From positions 186,001 through 250,000 of the forward strand of contig NZ_KI912151.1 in the NCBI RefSeq assembly GCF_000517105.1: DNA of 64,000 nucleotides, in the 5' to 3' direction. The stretch's first letter is position 1; each line of letters opens with the position of its first letter. Made by a program: the position numbers and the translations under genes. Below are positions 1-7,257 of the stretch, in pieces. Below the pieces are notes generated by a model. The model was not told the DNA's origin, did no database searches, and saw only the letters and a list, made by a program, of their open reading frames with translations. This stretch comes from Fischerella sp. PCC 9605 (GTDB lineage: Bacteria > Cyanobacteriota > Cyanobacteriia > Cyanobacteriales > Nostocaceae).

Positions 1-467
1 GACATTGCCGCAATCATCAAGGGACTTTCTAACTCAACATCTAAAATCTTGAGTACTAAACCACCTAATAATGCCGGAAACATCCCAATCGCAATCCCCA
101 CAAACATTTTCCACTCATATCGCTGCCATTCCTTATGCTGAAATGCTAACCAAGCACCTCCCAAAATGTTGCGAATGTCTTTCCAAAAGTACATCACTAC
201 CGCAAAAACGCTACCAAGCTGAATCCCATCAACTGCGGCCTTACTCCATGTTGCCTTCCAGCCTAAAACGTCCCGAAATATTATTAGGTGAGCGGTACTG
301 CTGATTGGTAAAAATTCCGTGATGCCTTGGACTATACCTAAAATAAATCCTTGCACTATTTCCCCAACCAAGTTGGCTTCACCCGCAACAGCATTACCAG
401 CTGTTTGCATCAGATAATTTTCTACAGGCAATAAAAAATCCATACCGCCTACAAACATTGTCCCCAT
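1..467 (-). CDS. uppP: Undecaprenyl-diphosphatase UppP/BacA, 3' end beyond window
   Basis: Integral membrane phosphatase that recycles undecaprenyl pyrophosphate to the monophosphate lipid carrier for peptidoglycan and other envelope polymers. Translating the minus strand from 467 gives about 155 residues with the family signature QGITEFLPISSTAHL near residue 42, which carries active-site residues of the BacA family, followed by hydrophobic segments. Three in-frame ATGs lie at 467, 458 and 443, so the exact start is open. About 35 residues precede the usual family start (near GFILGIVQG), a modest N-terminal extension. The C-terminal half lies outside the window. The gene reads away from DUF3120. 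Identity is clear from the motif; start choice is uncertain. Confidence 0.9.
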   Translation of the reverse strand, partial: MGTMFVGGMDFLLPVENYLMQTAGNAVAGEANLVGEIVQGFILGIVQGITEFLPISSTAHLIIFRDVLGWKATWSKAAVDGIQLGSVFAVVMYFWKDIRNILGGAWLAFQHKEWQRYEWKMFVGIAIGMFPALLGGLVLKILDVELESPLMIAAM

Positions 468-971
468 TCACCAGACTCCAGAGATAGCTACGTAACTTTA
501 CCGAATTATCCAACTTTACGTCCTTGGAGTCAGTGATTCCGGGAGACTATTTTATTGACAATATGGTTTTCTCGCTCAAAAGTCCCTGTAATTCACATCT
601 TGCATAGCCTATGCAACTACACTGAGGCAGATCCTCCAAACCCTCACCTGCCAGGTTCAACCTGGTAACGAAAAAGAGACTCTGGCTTTTGTTGAGAAGG
701 GTGCAAGACTCCCATGCACCGGGGCGCACAGCAAAGAATGAAAATCTCTCTTCCTATGTCCCATGCCCAATGCCCAACTTTCCAGACAGTCAATCACGGG
801 AAAATCCCACAACCAAGGATAAAAATACCTCTTTCCCGATCCCCAATCCCCAATCCCTATTTTCAAGCTAGATATCAGTGTAATATAAAAGATACTATCA
901 TTATGCCCCAGGGGGGGATTTATGTTGTGATATCTTAAATAAGATAAAGTTAAGTAAACAATATTAAAAAC
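468..971. other. 504-bp intergenic region with interspersed repeats
   Basis: No convincing gene. It holds two perfect palindromes at 600-616 and 651-665, a stretch around 651-675 resembling a common cyanobacterial interspersed repeat (it would encode a 'LPGNE'-like peptide), and a CCCAATC-type heptamer repeat around 760-860. Small open frames here are explained by these repeats. It also holds the divergent promoters of uppP and the DUF3120 gene, which I could not pinpoint. Confidence 0.6.
600..665. repeat. Two adjacent short perfect palindromes
   Basis: Positions 600-616 read TTGCATAG-C-CTATGCAA (8-bp arms) and 651-665 read CCAGGTT-C-AACCTGG (7-bp arms). Both have odd-length single-base centres. 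They lie in the uppP/DUF3120 divergent intergenic region. They could be operators or part of an interspersed repeat; neither is followed by a T run, so they are not obvious terminators. Confidence 0.6.
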
Positions 972-1754
972 TTGATTAACAATACCTTGTCTTCCCACAC
1001 TGCTTCTACCTCCGTCAAGACTGACACCCAAACCCTGGAAAAACAGATAATTCCCCTGGCTCCCCCTCTCCCAGACGCGCCATGGCGCGTCTCTACATCT
1101 CTCCTCCTCTTATCTTCCTACCGCCAAACTTGGCTAGTATTTGCCGCAGCCATATTTCTGGTGTCTGTGCCAGTATTTATCGAAGCGCCCTTAGTGCGAT
1201 CGCTGCCCTGGTTGAGTGTAGCCCTGACAGGTGTATGGGTGTGGCTGAGTCTCTTATTAATGTCACGTTCTGTAACATATGTTTGGGGAGATTTGCTATT
1301 CGGGTTTAGCTGGAGTTGGTTAGCAGGTTCGATTTACTGGGGTTGGTTGCGTTGGGAACCGTTATGGCATTTGCCAGTAGAATCTATCGGCTTGCCATTT
1401 GCTATATGGTGTCTGCGTCGCAATTGGGGCAAAGTCGGTAATTGGTTTTATTTGGGTTCTTTACTCGGTACAGTCTTAACCGACGTGTATTTCTACTTGG
1501 TAGATTTGATGCCCCACTGGCGACAAATTATGCGGGTAGAACCAGAGTTGGTGTCACCAATTTTACGAAATGCCGTAGCACAAATACAAACTCCTTGGGG
1601 GACAGCCTGGGCATTAATTCTTGCCTTAGTTCTTATGGCAGTGGGACTTTTGCCTTTGGGTACAAGACGACGGTACTGGTATGCCTTTAGTGGAGCAGTG
1701 TTGAGTACGATTTTGGTAGATAGTTTATTTTTGTTAGCTGCGCTTTTGGCGTAA
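972..1754 (+). CDS. DUF3120 family membrane protein
   Basis: A 260-residue protein of the cyanobacterial DUF3120 family; function unknown. It has about six hydrophobic segments, for example residues 54-70, 79-98, 103-118 and 241-259, so it is an inner or thylakoid membrane protein. The best start is TTG at 972; no ATG sits at a sensible place. The region around residues 34-43 (PDAPWRVSTS) is encoded by a 20-bp palindrome of a repeat family seen elsewhere in the window, so part of the cytoplasmic N-terminus is repeat-derived. The stop lies 8 bp from the end of the convergent ParB-like gene. Confidence 0.8.
   Translation: MINNTLSSHTASTSVKTDTQTLEKQIIPLAPPLPDAPWRVSTSLLLLSSYRQTWLVFAAAIFLVSVPVFIEAPLVRSLPWLSVALTGVWVWLSLLLMSRSVTYVWGDLLFGFSWSWLAGSIYWGWLRWEPLWHLPVESIGLPFAIWCLRRNWGKVGNWFYLGSLLGTVLTDVYFYLVDLMPHWRQIMRVEPELVSPILRNAVAQIQTPWGTAWALILALVLMAVGLLPLGTRRRYWYAFSGAVLSTILVDSLFLLAALLA
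1073..1098. repeat. Palindromic repeat (GAGACG family) inside the DUF3120 coding sequence
   Basis: Positions 1073-1092 form a perfect 20-bp palindrome, AGACGCGCCA/TGGCGCGTCT. The right arm continues as CTACA, matching the outer arm of the 30-bp copies at 21847 and 32627. It is read in frame through the DUF3120 N-terminus. Confidence 0.75.
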
Positions 1755-1762
1755 AAATATTT

Positions 1763-2443
1763 TCACACAGATAACATCTCAACTAAATCTTGCTTTTTCT
1801 TCTTGTTATATCCAGAAATCCCCCGTTTTTTCGCCATGTCTTTTAGCTGTGCAACTGTCAAAGTGTTCAATATTTTGATGTCTGCGATCGCTTCTGGCAT
1901 TTGTTCAGGACTCAGATAAAAAACTTCTTTGAGCGCATTTAGCTTCTTTCCTTTGGTTATGCCACATTTCAGTGTTGCGATCGGTTCCAAGTTTTTCCAG
2001 TACTTGCGTGGGGCTTCATCAATACGATTGGTGGCGATCGCTAAGTTCACTCCCTTTAACTCACTGTTGGGTTTTTCAATCAGATACTGCAATGCCGCCT
2101 GAATTTCATCTCTAGTTGCAGTTGAAAGATTGACTTTTGGTATTGACTCCCCAGTTAGAATCCTGGTTAGCTCTAATGTTTTCTCACTCTCGTCTGCAAT
2201 GATGCACCAAACTCTTTCTAAACCCGCTTCCTCAGCGATCGCGTAAATAAATGAATTGCCGATGACTTCATAGCGATCTTCACCGATTTCTTTAACAATT
2301 ACCGGAACCCAATTGCGACTACCCGATTCAACCAGTGCTTTTGCAGCTGCTTTGATTAAAAACTCTGGTGCATCCGTGCCTTTACCTGGGTTGATTTCAT
2401 GCATATAAAGACACATCAAATTCCCAACATCGCTTAAGCTCAT
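1763..2443 (-). CDS. ParB-like N-terminal domain protein with Rho_N/SAP-like C-terminus
   Basis: A 226-residue protein. Residues about 15-85 resemble a ParB/Srx N-terminal fold (IKAAAKALVESG, then WVPVIVKEIGEDRYEVIGN, then AEEAGLERVWCII), but the usual GERR box is replaced by GNSF, so CTP or nuclease chemistry is doubtful. The C-terminal 30 residues (LTVAQLKDMAKKRGISGYNK) match the Rho N-terminal/SAP-like helical motif, a nucleic-acid-binding module. It starts with ATG at 2443, 12 bp after the ParA-like gene, so both are surely cotranscribed. It probably acts as the DNA-binding partner of that ATPase. It lacks the HTH and dimerisation domains of chromosomal ParB/Spo0J. Confidence 0.7.
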   Translation of the reverse strand: MSLSDVGNLMCLYMHEINPGKGTDAPEFLIKAAAKALVESGSRNWVPVIVKEIGEDRYEVIGNSFIYAIAEEAGLERVWCIIADESEKTLELTRILTGESIPKVNLSTATRDEIQAALQYLIEKPNSELKGVNLAIATNRIDEAPRKYWKNLEPIATLKCGITKGKKLNALKEVFYLSPEQMPEAIADIKILNTLTVAQLKDMAKKRGISGYNKKKKQDLVEMLSV

Positions 2444-2455
2444 GTCTCTGCTCTC

Positions 2456-3820
2456 TTATTGCAAAAAGTATTCCTTAGCTAGTGCCAAATAATGCTCATA
2501 AGCTGTCCGATTTTTGTAAACAGCCGGGATGCGAGTAAATGCAGCGCTTGCAATATGCGCGTAACTGGGTATGTTAAAAATGTGGCGGCTTTGATTTGCC
2601 TGAGTATATTTAGGGTAAAAATATGGTGTTAGATCAATAGGATTAAGTGTATCGGTTTTGGCTTTGTTGATGATTTTATCTATCTCCTTTTGGGCGGTAA
2701 ATATCTGAGCCTCGGTAATGGATTCACCGTTGTAAAAAATGGGGAGAGCAATAGGCCCTCCGTCATTCCTTTTAGTTTGAATTTCGGGAATAAAACGCTG
2801 AATGACAACAGCCGCGTTCTTTAGCGAAAACATGCTGTTGTGTTTGGTGGGAATTAAAACAACATCCGAGGCATACACAGCACTCTGGCTAAACAATCTC
2901 CAATTGGGTGGAGAATCAATCAAAATATAGTCATATTGATATTTTAGTGGCTCAATTACCTGCCTAAGTCTGCTTATCTTTATACGTTGCCGCAATTCCT
3001 CTTCACCAAGCTCCATCAGCTTTTGGTCGCTAGGGATAATATCAAATGCGACTGTACCTTTAGATGGTACTTGGAAATTCAACCTGAAGCTTAATCCAGG
3101 AGGAACCAATATACTCGCCTTATCTTCCAACCAGGAATATAGCACATCTTCTTTTGGTTTGAGAGCAAGAGAGTTAGTTAAATCCTGCTGGCTTGGGTCA
3201 AAATCAATTATTAATGTTTGTTTTCCCAAATATGCTAGCGTTGCAGCCAGATTGAGTGTTGTTGTAGTCTTTCCCACCCCACCTTTGTTGTTGTAAATGG
3301 CAACTGTAAGTGCCTTTTGTGGGGTGTCAACTTTAGCTTTGATGTCCTGCACAATCTCGTCAACATTGTCAGGTGTGATTTCCTGGCAAGGTAAACAAGG
3401 GTGGATAACCTTACCGTGTTTCCTAAACAGCTGTATATGGATTGAGTTGGTGATAATCCCCCACTGGACAGATTGACAGTTCGGCGCTAACAGGTAACGT
3501 TTAAGTTGGGAAACGGTAGACTTATACTGTGTGGAATTTTCACTTAAGTTAGTATCTCTGCCTTTTAACTCAATAAGCAGATAAGGGTTAGACTTGGTGT
3601 GGATAAAGATGTCTTTGTCAGTATCTCTTCTAACAGCATAGTCAACTTTATCAGTACCATTCCCAGTGGCAAAGTTGGGAATCGTTTCGGTGACATCGTA
3701 CCCCAATGTTTTTAATAATTCCGGAATAAATATACTACCTATTGTTGCTTGCGGTGCATTGATTGGTAGGTAGAGCAAGGCTTTTAGAAGCTGGTTATAT
3801 TCCATAGAATGAGTCTGCAT
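2456..3820 (-). CDS. Fusion of PD-(D/E)XK (HsdR_N-like) nuclease domain and ParA ATPase
   Basis: About 454 residues. The N-terminal 150 residues resemble the HsdR_N/type I restriction nuclease fold: DKVDYAV supplies the Asp, IELKG the E-x-K, and a downstream QLKRYL the helix Gln, so the catalytic set looks intact. The remainder is a ParA/MinD-type ATPase with deviant Walker A NNKGGVGKTTTT, LIIDFDPSQQD, and the A-prime/Walker B region YILIDSPPNW. In-frame starts are TTG 3841, ATG 3820 and ATG 3805; I prefer 3820 because a GAAGG lies about 12 bases upstream. It precedes the ParB-like gene by 12 bp. This is not the usual chromosomal soj: the fusion suggests a plasmid- or defence-derived partition/nuclease cassette. 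Function is inferred. Confidence 0.75.
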   Translation of the reverse strand: MQTHSMEYNQLLKALLYLPINAPQATIGSIFIPELLKTLGYDVTETIPNFATGNGTDKVDYAVRRDTDKDIFIHTKSNPYLLIELKGRDTNLSENSTQYKSTVSQLKRYLLAPNCQSVQWGIITNSIHIQLFRKHGKVIHPCLPCQEITPDNVDEIVQDIKAKVDTPQKALTVAIYNNKGGVGKTTTTLNLAATLAYLGKQTLIIDFDPSQQDLTNSLALKPKEDVLYSWLEDKASILVPPGLSFRLNFQVPSKGTVAFDIIPSDQKLMELGEEELRQRIKISRLRQVIEPLKYQYDYILIDSPPNWRLFSQSAVYASDVVLIPTKHNSMFSLKNAAVVIQRFIPEIQTKRNDGGPIALPIFYNGESITEAQIFTAQKEIDKIINKAKTDTLNPIDLTPYFYPKYTQANQSRHIFNIPSYAHIASAAFTRIPAVYKNRTAYEHYLALAKEYFLQ

Positions 3821-4046
3821 ACACAAACACGAAACCTTCAAATTTCAGGAGTTTTGCTTATAGTGTACTGAACTATTATGTTATTTGCGATCCTGAGTTT
3901 TCACAGTATGTGATTTCGGGTGATTTTTGTAACCTAAGCTTCCTTAGCATTATCCGATGTGTTGACATTTTTTTGTCATTCTCACCAATCACAATAAAAA
4001 TTACAGGAGCTTAATTAAATACATGACTTAATCCAACTCCGAATTA

Positions 4047-5315
4047 ATGACCCCCTTGAAGAGAAACCAAACAAATTCTTGGTTGAATGCAGCGCTATTA
4101 TTCGCCCTAGTTTCACTACCTACTGCTTGTGCTTTGCAACCAAATCGCATAAACAATGTTGCCGAATCTTTCCCGAAAGCAGAGGCGAAAGAAAGCGATC
4201 GCAATAATGCAACTTATGCAGATGTGCAAGCTTTGGTGAATATGGGTGCGCGAGTTACTGGTACGCCAGTCATGGAAAAAGCAAGTGCTTACCTGATTGA
4301 TGAGTACCGTAAGGCTGGCTATGTCACTGAGGTTCAGACTTTTGATTATCAAAAGTTTGTAGACTTAGGTTCAAATCTCAGCATCAATGGAGCAAGTATA
4401 GAAGGTAATGCACTCAATGGCACGATTCCTGGAAAAGTGAATGCACCAATAGTAGCAGTTCCCAATGTTGGGCGTCCCGATGACTTTGCTCAGGTAAATG
4501 TCAAAGGTGCGATCGCAGTTGTCAGGCGCGGCGAAATCCGTTTTTCTGAAAAAGCTAAAAATGCTGCTGCTGCTGGGGCTGTTGGTTTGGCGATCGTCAA
4601 CAACAAACCAGGTAATTTATCCGGCGGTGCGTTAGGCGAAACGGTGAAAATTCCCGTCTTAGCACTTTCGGGTGAGCGTGGTAATCCCTTGCTTGAGAAG
4701 GCACAGAATACACCAGTCAATGTCAATTTAAATGTTAATGCTCAACGGCGAGTTGTAAACGGACGCAATATTATCGCTCATCTACCAGGTGTAACTCAGC
4801 CAAAGCTGATCGTTGGTGGACACTACGACTCAGTGCCGGGTTCTCCGGGGGCAAACGACAACGCTTCTGGAACAGCAGTTGTATTAGCTCTAGCTCGTCA
4901 TTTGTCAAACACAGATCTTGGTCGTCAAGCCTGGTTTGTTGCTTTCGCTGGCGAGGAAGATGGATTACACGGCTCAAAAGCATTTGTAAATGCCGCTACC
5001 CCAGAATTCCTCTCAGGTTTGAAAGGAATGCTAAATTTTGACATGGTAGGCGTTAACGATCGGCTTGGTATAGGTGGTACATCGTCGTTAACCGCATTCG
5101 CAAAAGCTACTGAACCCGACGTCAAAATCTTTGGTTCCTATGGTGGTAGCGATCATGCACCGTTTGCTGAAAAAAACGTGCCAGTCCTGTTTTTCTACCG
5201 TGGTCAGGAACCAAACTACCATACACCAAATGATAAAACGGTAGACCCAAAATTGCTAAATGAAACCACGCAAACAGCGCTGGATATCATCAAGCAATTG
5301 CTGCAAGTTAACTGA
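4047..5315 (+). CDS. M28 family zinc aminopeptidase with PA domain, exported
   Basis: A 422-residue exported metallopeptidase that would release N-terminal amino acids from peptides outside the cytoplasm. The N-terminus has a hydrophobic signal ending near SLPTAC, a possible lipobox. Residues about 120-225 form a PA insert (VKGAIAVVRRGEIRFSEKA, AAGAVGLAIVNN). The M28 catalytic part follows: HYDSVPGSPGANDNASG (His and bridging Asp), AGEEDGLHGS (general base Glu pair), NFDMVG (Asp), and YHTPNDK (His), so the two-zinc site is complete. ATG at 4047. The next gene, also a secreted protease, follows 75 bp later in the same direction. Confidence 0.9.
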   Translation: MTPLKRNQTNSWLNAALLFALVSLPTACALQPNRINNVAESFPKAEAKESDRNNATYADVQALVNMGARVTGTPVMEKASAYLIDEYRKAGYVTEVQTFDYQKFVDLGSNLSINGASIEGNALNGTIPGKVNAPIVAVPNVGRPDDFAQVNVKGAIAVVRRGEIRFSEKAKNAAAAGAVGLAIVNNKPGNLSGGALGETVKIPVLALSGERGNPLLEKAQNTPVNVNLNVNAQRRVVNGRNIIAHLPGVTQPKLIVGGHYDSVPGSPGANDNASGTAVVLALARHLSNTDLGRQAWFVAFAGEEDGLHGSKAFVNAATPEFLSGLKGMLNFDMVGVNDRLGIGGTSSLTAFAKATEPDVKIFGSYGGSDHAPFAEKNVPVLFFYRGQEPNYHTPNDKTVDPKLLNETTQTALDIIKQLLQVN

Positions 5316-5390
5316 TTTGTGGGTGAGGAAAACGGAGTTTTGTCTCCTGCTGATAGTGTTGAAACCCATCTTTTAACTTAGAAATCTGCA

Positions 5391-6182
5391 ATGTCCGCTA
5401 ATTTTTCCTTAAAGAAATCGCTAACAAATTTATCTTTAGTATCTGTGGGAGCTATGACAGCTCTTTTCGGAGCACAGTTAATGCCCACCAAAGCAGTGCT
5501 GACTCAACAACCAATCGCACAGCTACCGTCTAATCCATCAGTTAATACTAATACTAACTTTATTGCCGCTGCGGTAGAAAAAACTGGATCGGCAGTGGTT
5601 CGGATTGACTCCACACGCACGCTTAGTAGTCGATACGCGCCAGATGGTAGGCGGATAGCACGGGGTACTGGCTCTGGCTTTATCCTTAGATCAAATGGCT
5701 TAATTTTGACTAACGCTCACGTAGTTTCTGGCGCAGACACGGTTAGAGTAACATTGAAAGACGGTCGTAGTTTTACAGGTCGGGTATTGGGAGCAGATAG
5801 AGCGACAGATGTAGCAGTAGTACAAATTCAGGCTAATAATTTACCGATCGTCAGCATTGGTAATTCCGACCAGTTAAAACCTGGAGAATGGGCGATCGCG
5901 ATCGGCAACCCCCTCGGTTTAGATAACACTGTCACAGTGGGTATTATCAGTGGCACAGAACGTTCTAGTCGTGCCTTTGGTGCACGCGATGGGGGGATTG
6001 GTTTCATCCAGACAGATGCAGCTATTAACCCTGGTAATTCTGGCGGGCCGCTATTGAATCAAAGAGGGCAAGTCATCGGCATTAACACTGCGATCATTCG
6101 AGGTACTCAAGGATTAGGATTTGCCATCCCCATCAACCAGGCACAGCAGATTGCTAACCAGTTGATAGCCCAGGCTGGCTAA
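5391..6182 (+). CDS. Trypsin-like serine protease (HhoA/DegP type) lacking a PDZ domain
   Basis: A 263-residue secreted S1C protease. A signal-like N-terminus (residues 8-36) is followed by the chymotrypsin fold with catalytic His110 (TNAHV), Asp140 (ATDVAV) and Ser217 (GNSGGP). Cyanobacterial HhoA/HhoB/HtrA proteins usually carry a C-terminal PDZ domain and run to about 400 residues; here the protein stops right after the protease core ([18 protein letters not shown]) and no PDZ remnant is visible downstream in any frame. It probably acts in periplasmic or thylakoid-lumen protein quality control. A strong terminator lies 190 bp downstream. Confidence 0.9.
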   Translation: MSANFSLKKSLTNLSLVSVGAMTALFGAQLMPTKAVLTQQPIAQLPSNPSVNTNTNFIAAAVEKTGSAVVRIDSTRTLSSRYAPDGRRIARGTGSGFILRSNGLILTNAHVVSGADTVRVTLKDGRSFTGRVLGADRATDVAVVQIQANNLPIVSIGNSDQLKPGEWAIAIGNPLGLDNTVTVGIISGTERSSRAFGARDGGIGFIQTDAAINPGNSGGPLLNQRGQVIGINTAIIRGTQGLGFAIPINQAQQIANQLIAQAG

Positions 6183-6373
6183 TACTGCACCCTGTAATTC
6201 CTCTTTTGTTACTTTCAGCAGAGAATAATCTTGAAACCTTATTTTTGGGTACTTTTTCAACAAGGGAATGTAAATGACAAATCTGGAATGCGATCGCGCA
6301 ATTCATGACTTTGTTTGAGGTTCAAGGTAGAATCAGTATTTTTCTCTCCTCGTAGTAACAAAAGAGGGATAAA

Positions 6374-6413
6374 TCCCCGACTTCTGGTGAGAAGTCGGGG
6401 ATCTGTCTTTTTC
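6374..6413 (+). terminator. Rho-independent terminator / interspersed hairpin
   Basis: ATCCCCGACTTCT and AGAAGTCGGGGAT form a perfect 13-bp stem with a GGTG loop at 6374-6403, followed by CTGTCTTTTTC. The same sequence recurs inverted at 51268-51310 and in a variant at 44514, so it is a dispersed element used as a terminator. The rest of 6183-6660 is AT-rich with no gene. Confidence 0.8.
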
Positions 6414-6660
6414 AAAACCTAATTTTTGCCATAGTTTTTAATTCATATCAGGCGTCCCTTATTTATCAATATCTAAGGTTAAGAAAAGATTATTAAAAGG
6501 TTACTAATTGACTAATATATTCGCAAAAAATTGCCGACACCCAAATTTTTCTGGTGCAGGGTTTTCTGAAATCTTAAGTTAAACCTACAGGCTGATGGTT
6601 TGAGCTTTAAATCTGACTACGCTTTTATATCATCTGCCTATTTGCGGAGGAAATTTTCAG

Positions 6661-7191
6661 ATGCCATCTTCTACATTTGACTGGGAACAAATTAATGTAC
6701 CTGAAATTGTCGAGAGTCTCACAGGATTAATTTTTGCACCTGTGATTCTTCCTCTTGCCGCAGCGGTACATCAGCCTACAGTCCAAACAGCCATCAAAGG
6801 GGGAATTGCTCTTTCCGAAAGGTGTAAAGAAGCACTAGCAGAAACTACAGAGGTAATTGAAAACTTAGCAGCAGAGGTCAATGCTGAACTCATCAATAAC
6901 AAACAGGCAGAATTTAACTCTGAAATGACTCGAACCTATTCTCAAGATGCAAAATCTGAGATAGCTAGAGACTTAATTAATGTAATTTCAGATGTCAACA
7001 CCGATGTTGGACGGATAACCAATGGTTTAGTTGATTTGCGGCTGTTATTACCTCTGGGATTTAGTGCGCTGGCTGTGCGTCAGTTGTTTATTAAAGGGCT
7101 GCAAATTGATGAAATACCTTGGTACACCCTTGCTTGGTATGCCTTCGACTCTTTTATGAAATTAAATACAACAAACGAATCAAATGATTAA
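6661..7191 (+). CDS. Small hydrophobic-segment protein next to P-type ATPase
   Basis: A 176-residue protein of unknown function. It has a hydrophobic segment at residues 20-37 (LTGLIFAPVILPLAAAV), an acidic helical middle (residues 50-115) and a second hydrophobic stretch at 125-160. The architecture recalls DUF5132-type proteins found beside HMA-domain P-type ATPases, but I cannot confirm the family. A GGAGG ribosome site precedes the ATG at 6661. The 66-bp gap to the ATPase gene suggests one transcript and a role linked to that pump. Confidence 0.65.
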   Translation: MPSSTFDWEQINVPEIVESLTGLIFAPVILPLAAAVHQPTVQTAIKGGIALSERCKEALAETTEVIENLAAEVNAELINNKQAEFNSEMTRTYSQDAKSEIARDLINVISDVNTDVGRITNGLVDLRLLLPLGFSALAVRQLFIKGLQIDEIPWYTLAWYAFDSFMKLNTTNESND

Positions 7192-7257
7192 AAATTAGGA
7201 AAAGCTACTATTTGGCTATTTGTAATTTTTAGTTTTCAGACAGGGGCAGGTATTTTT

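Noticed and set aside
547-1031. Minus-strand open frames of 60 and 124 codons between uppP and DUF3120
   Set aside because: They read through dispersed repeats and one overlaps the start of the DUF3120 gene; no family resemblance and no ribosome site.
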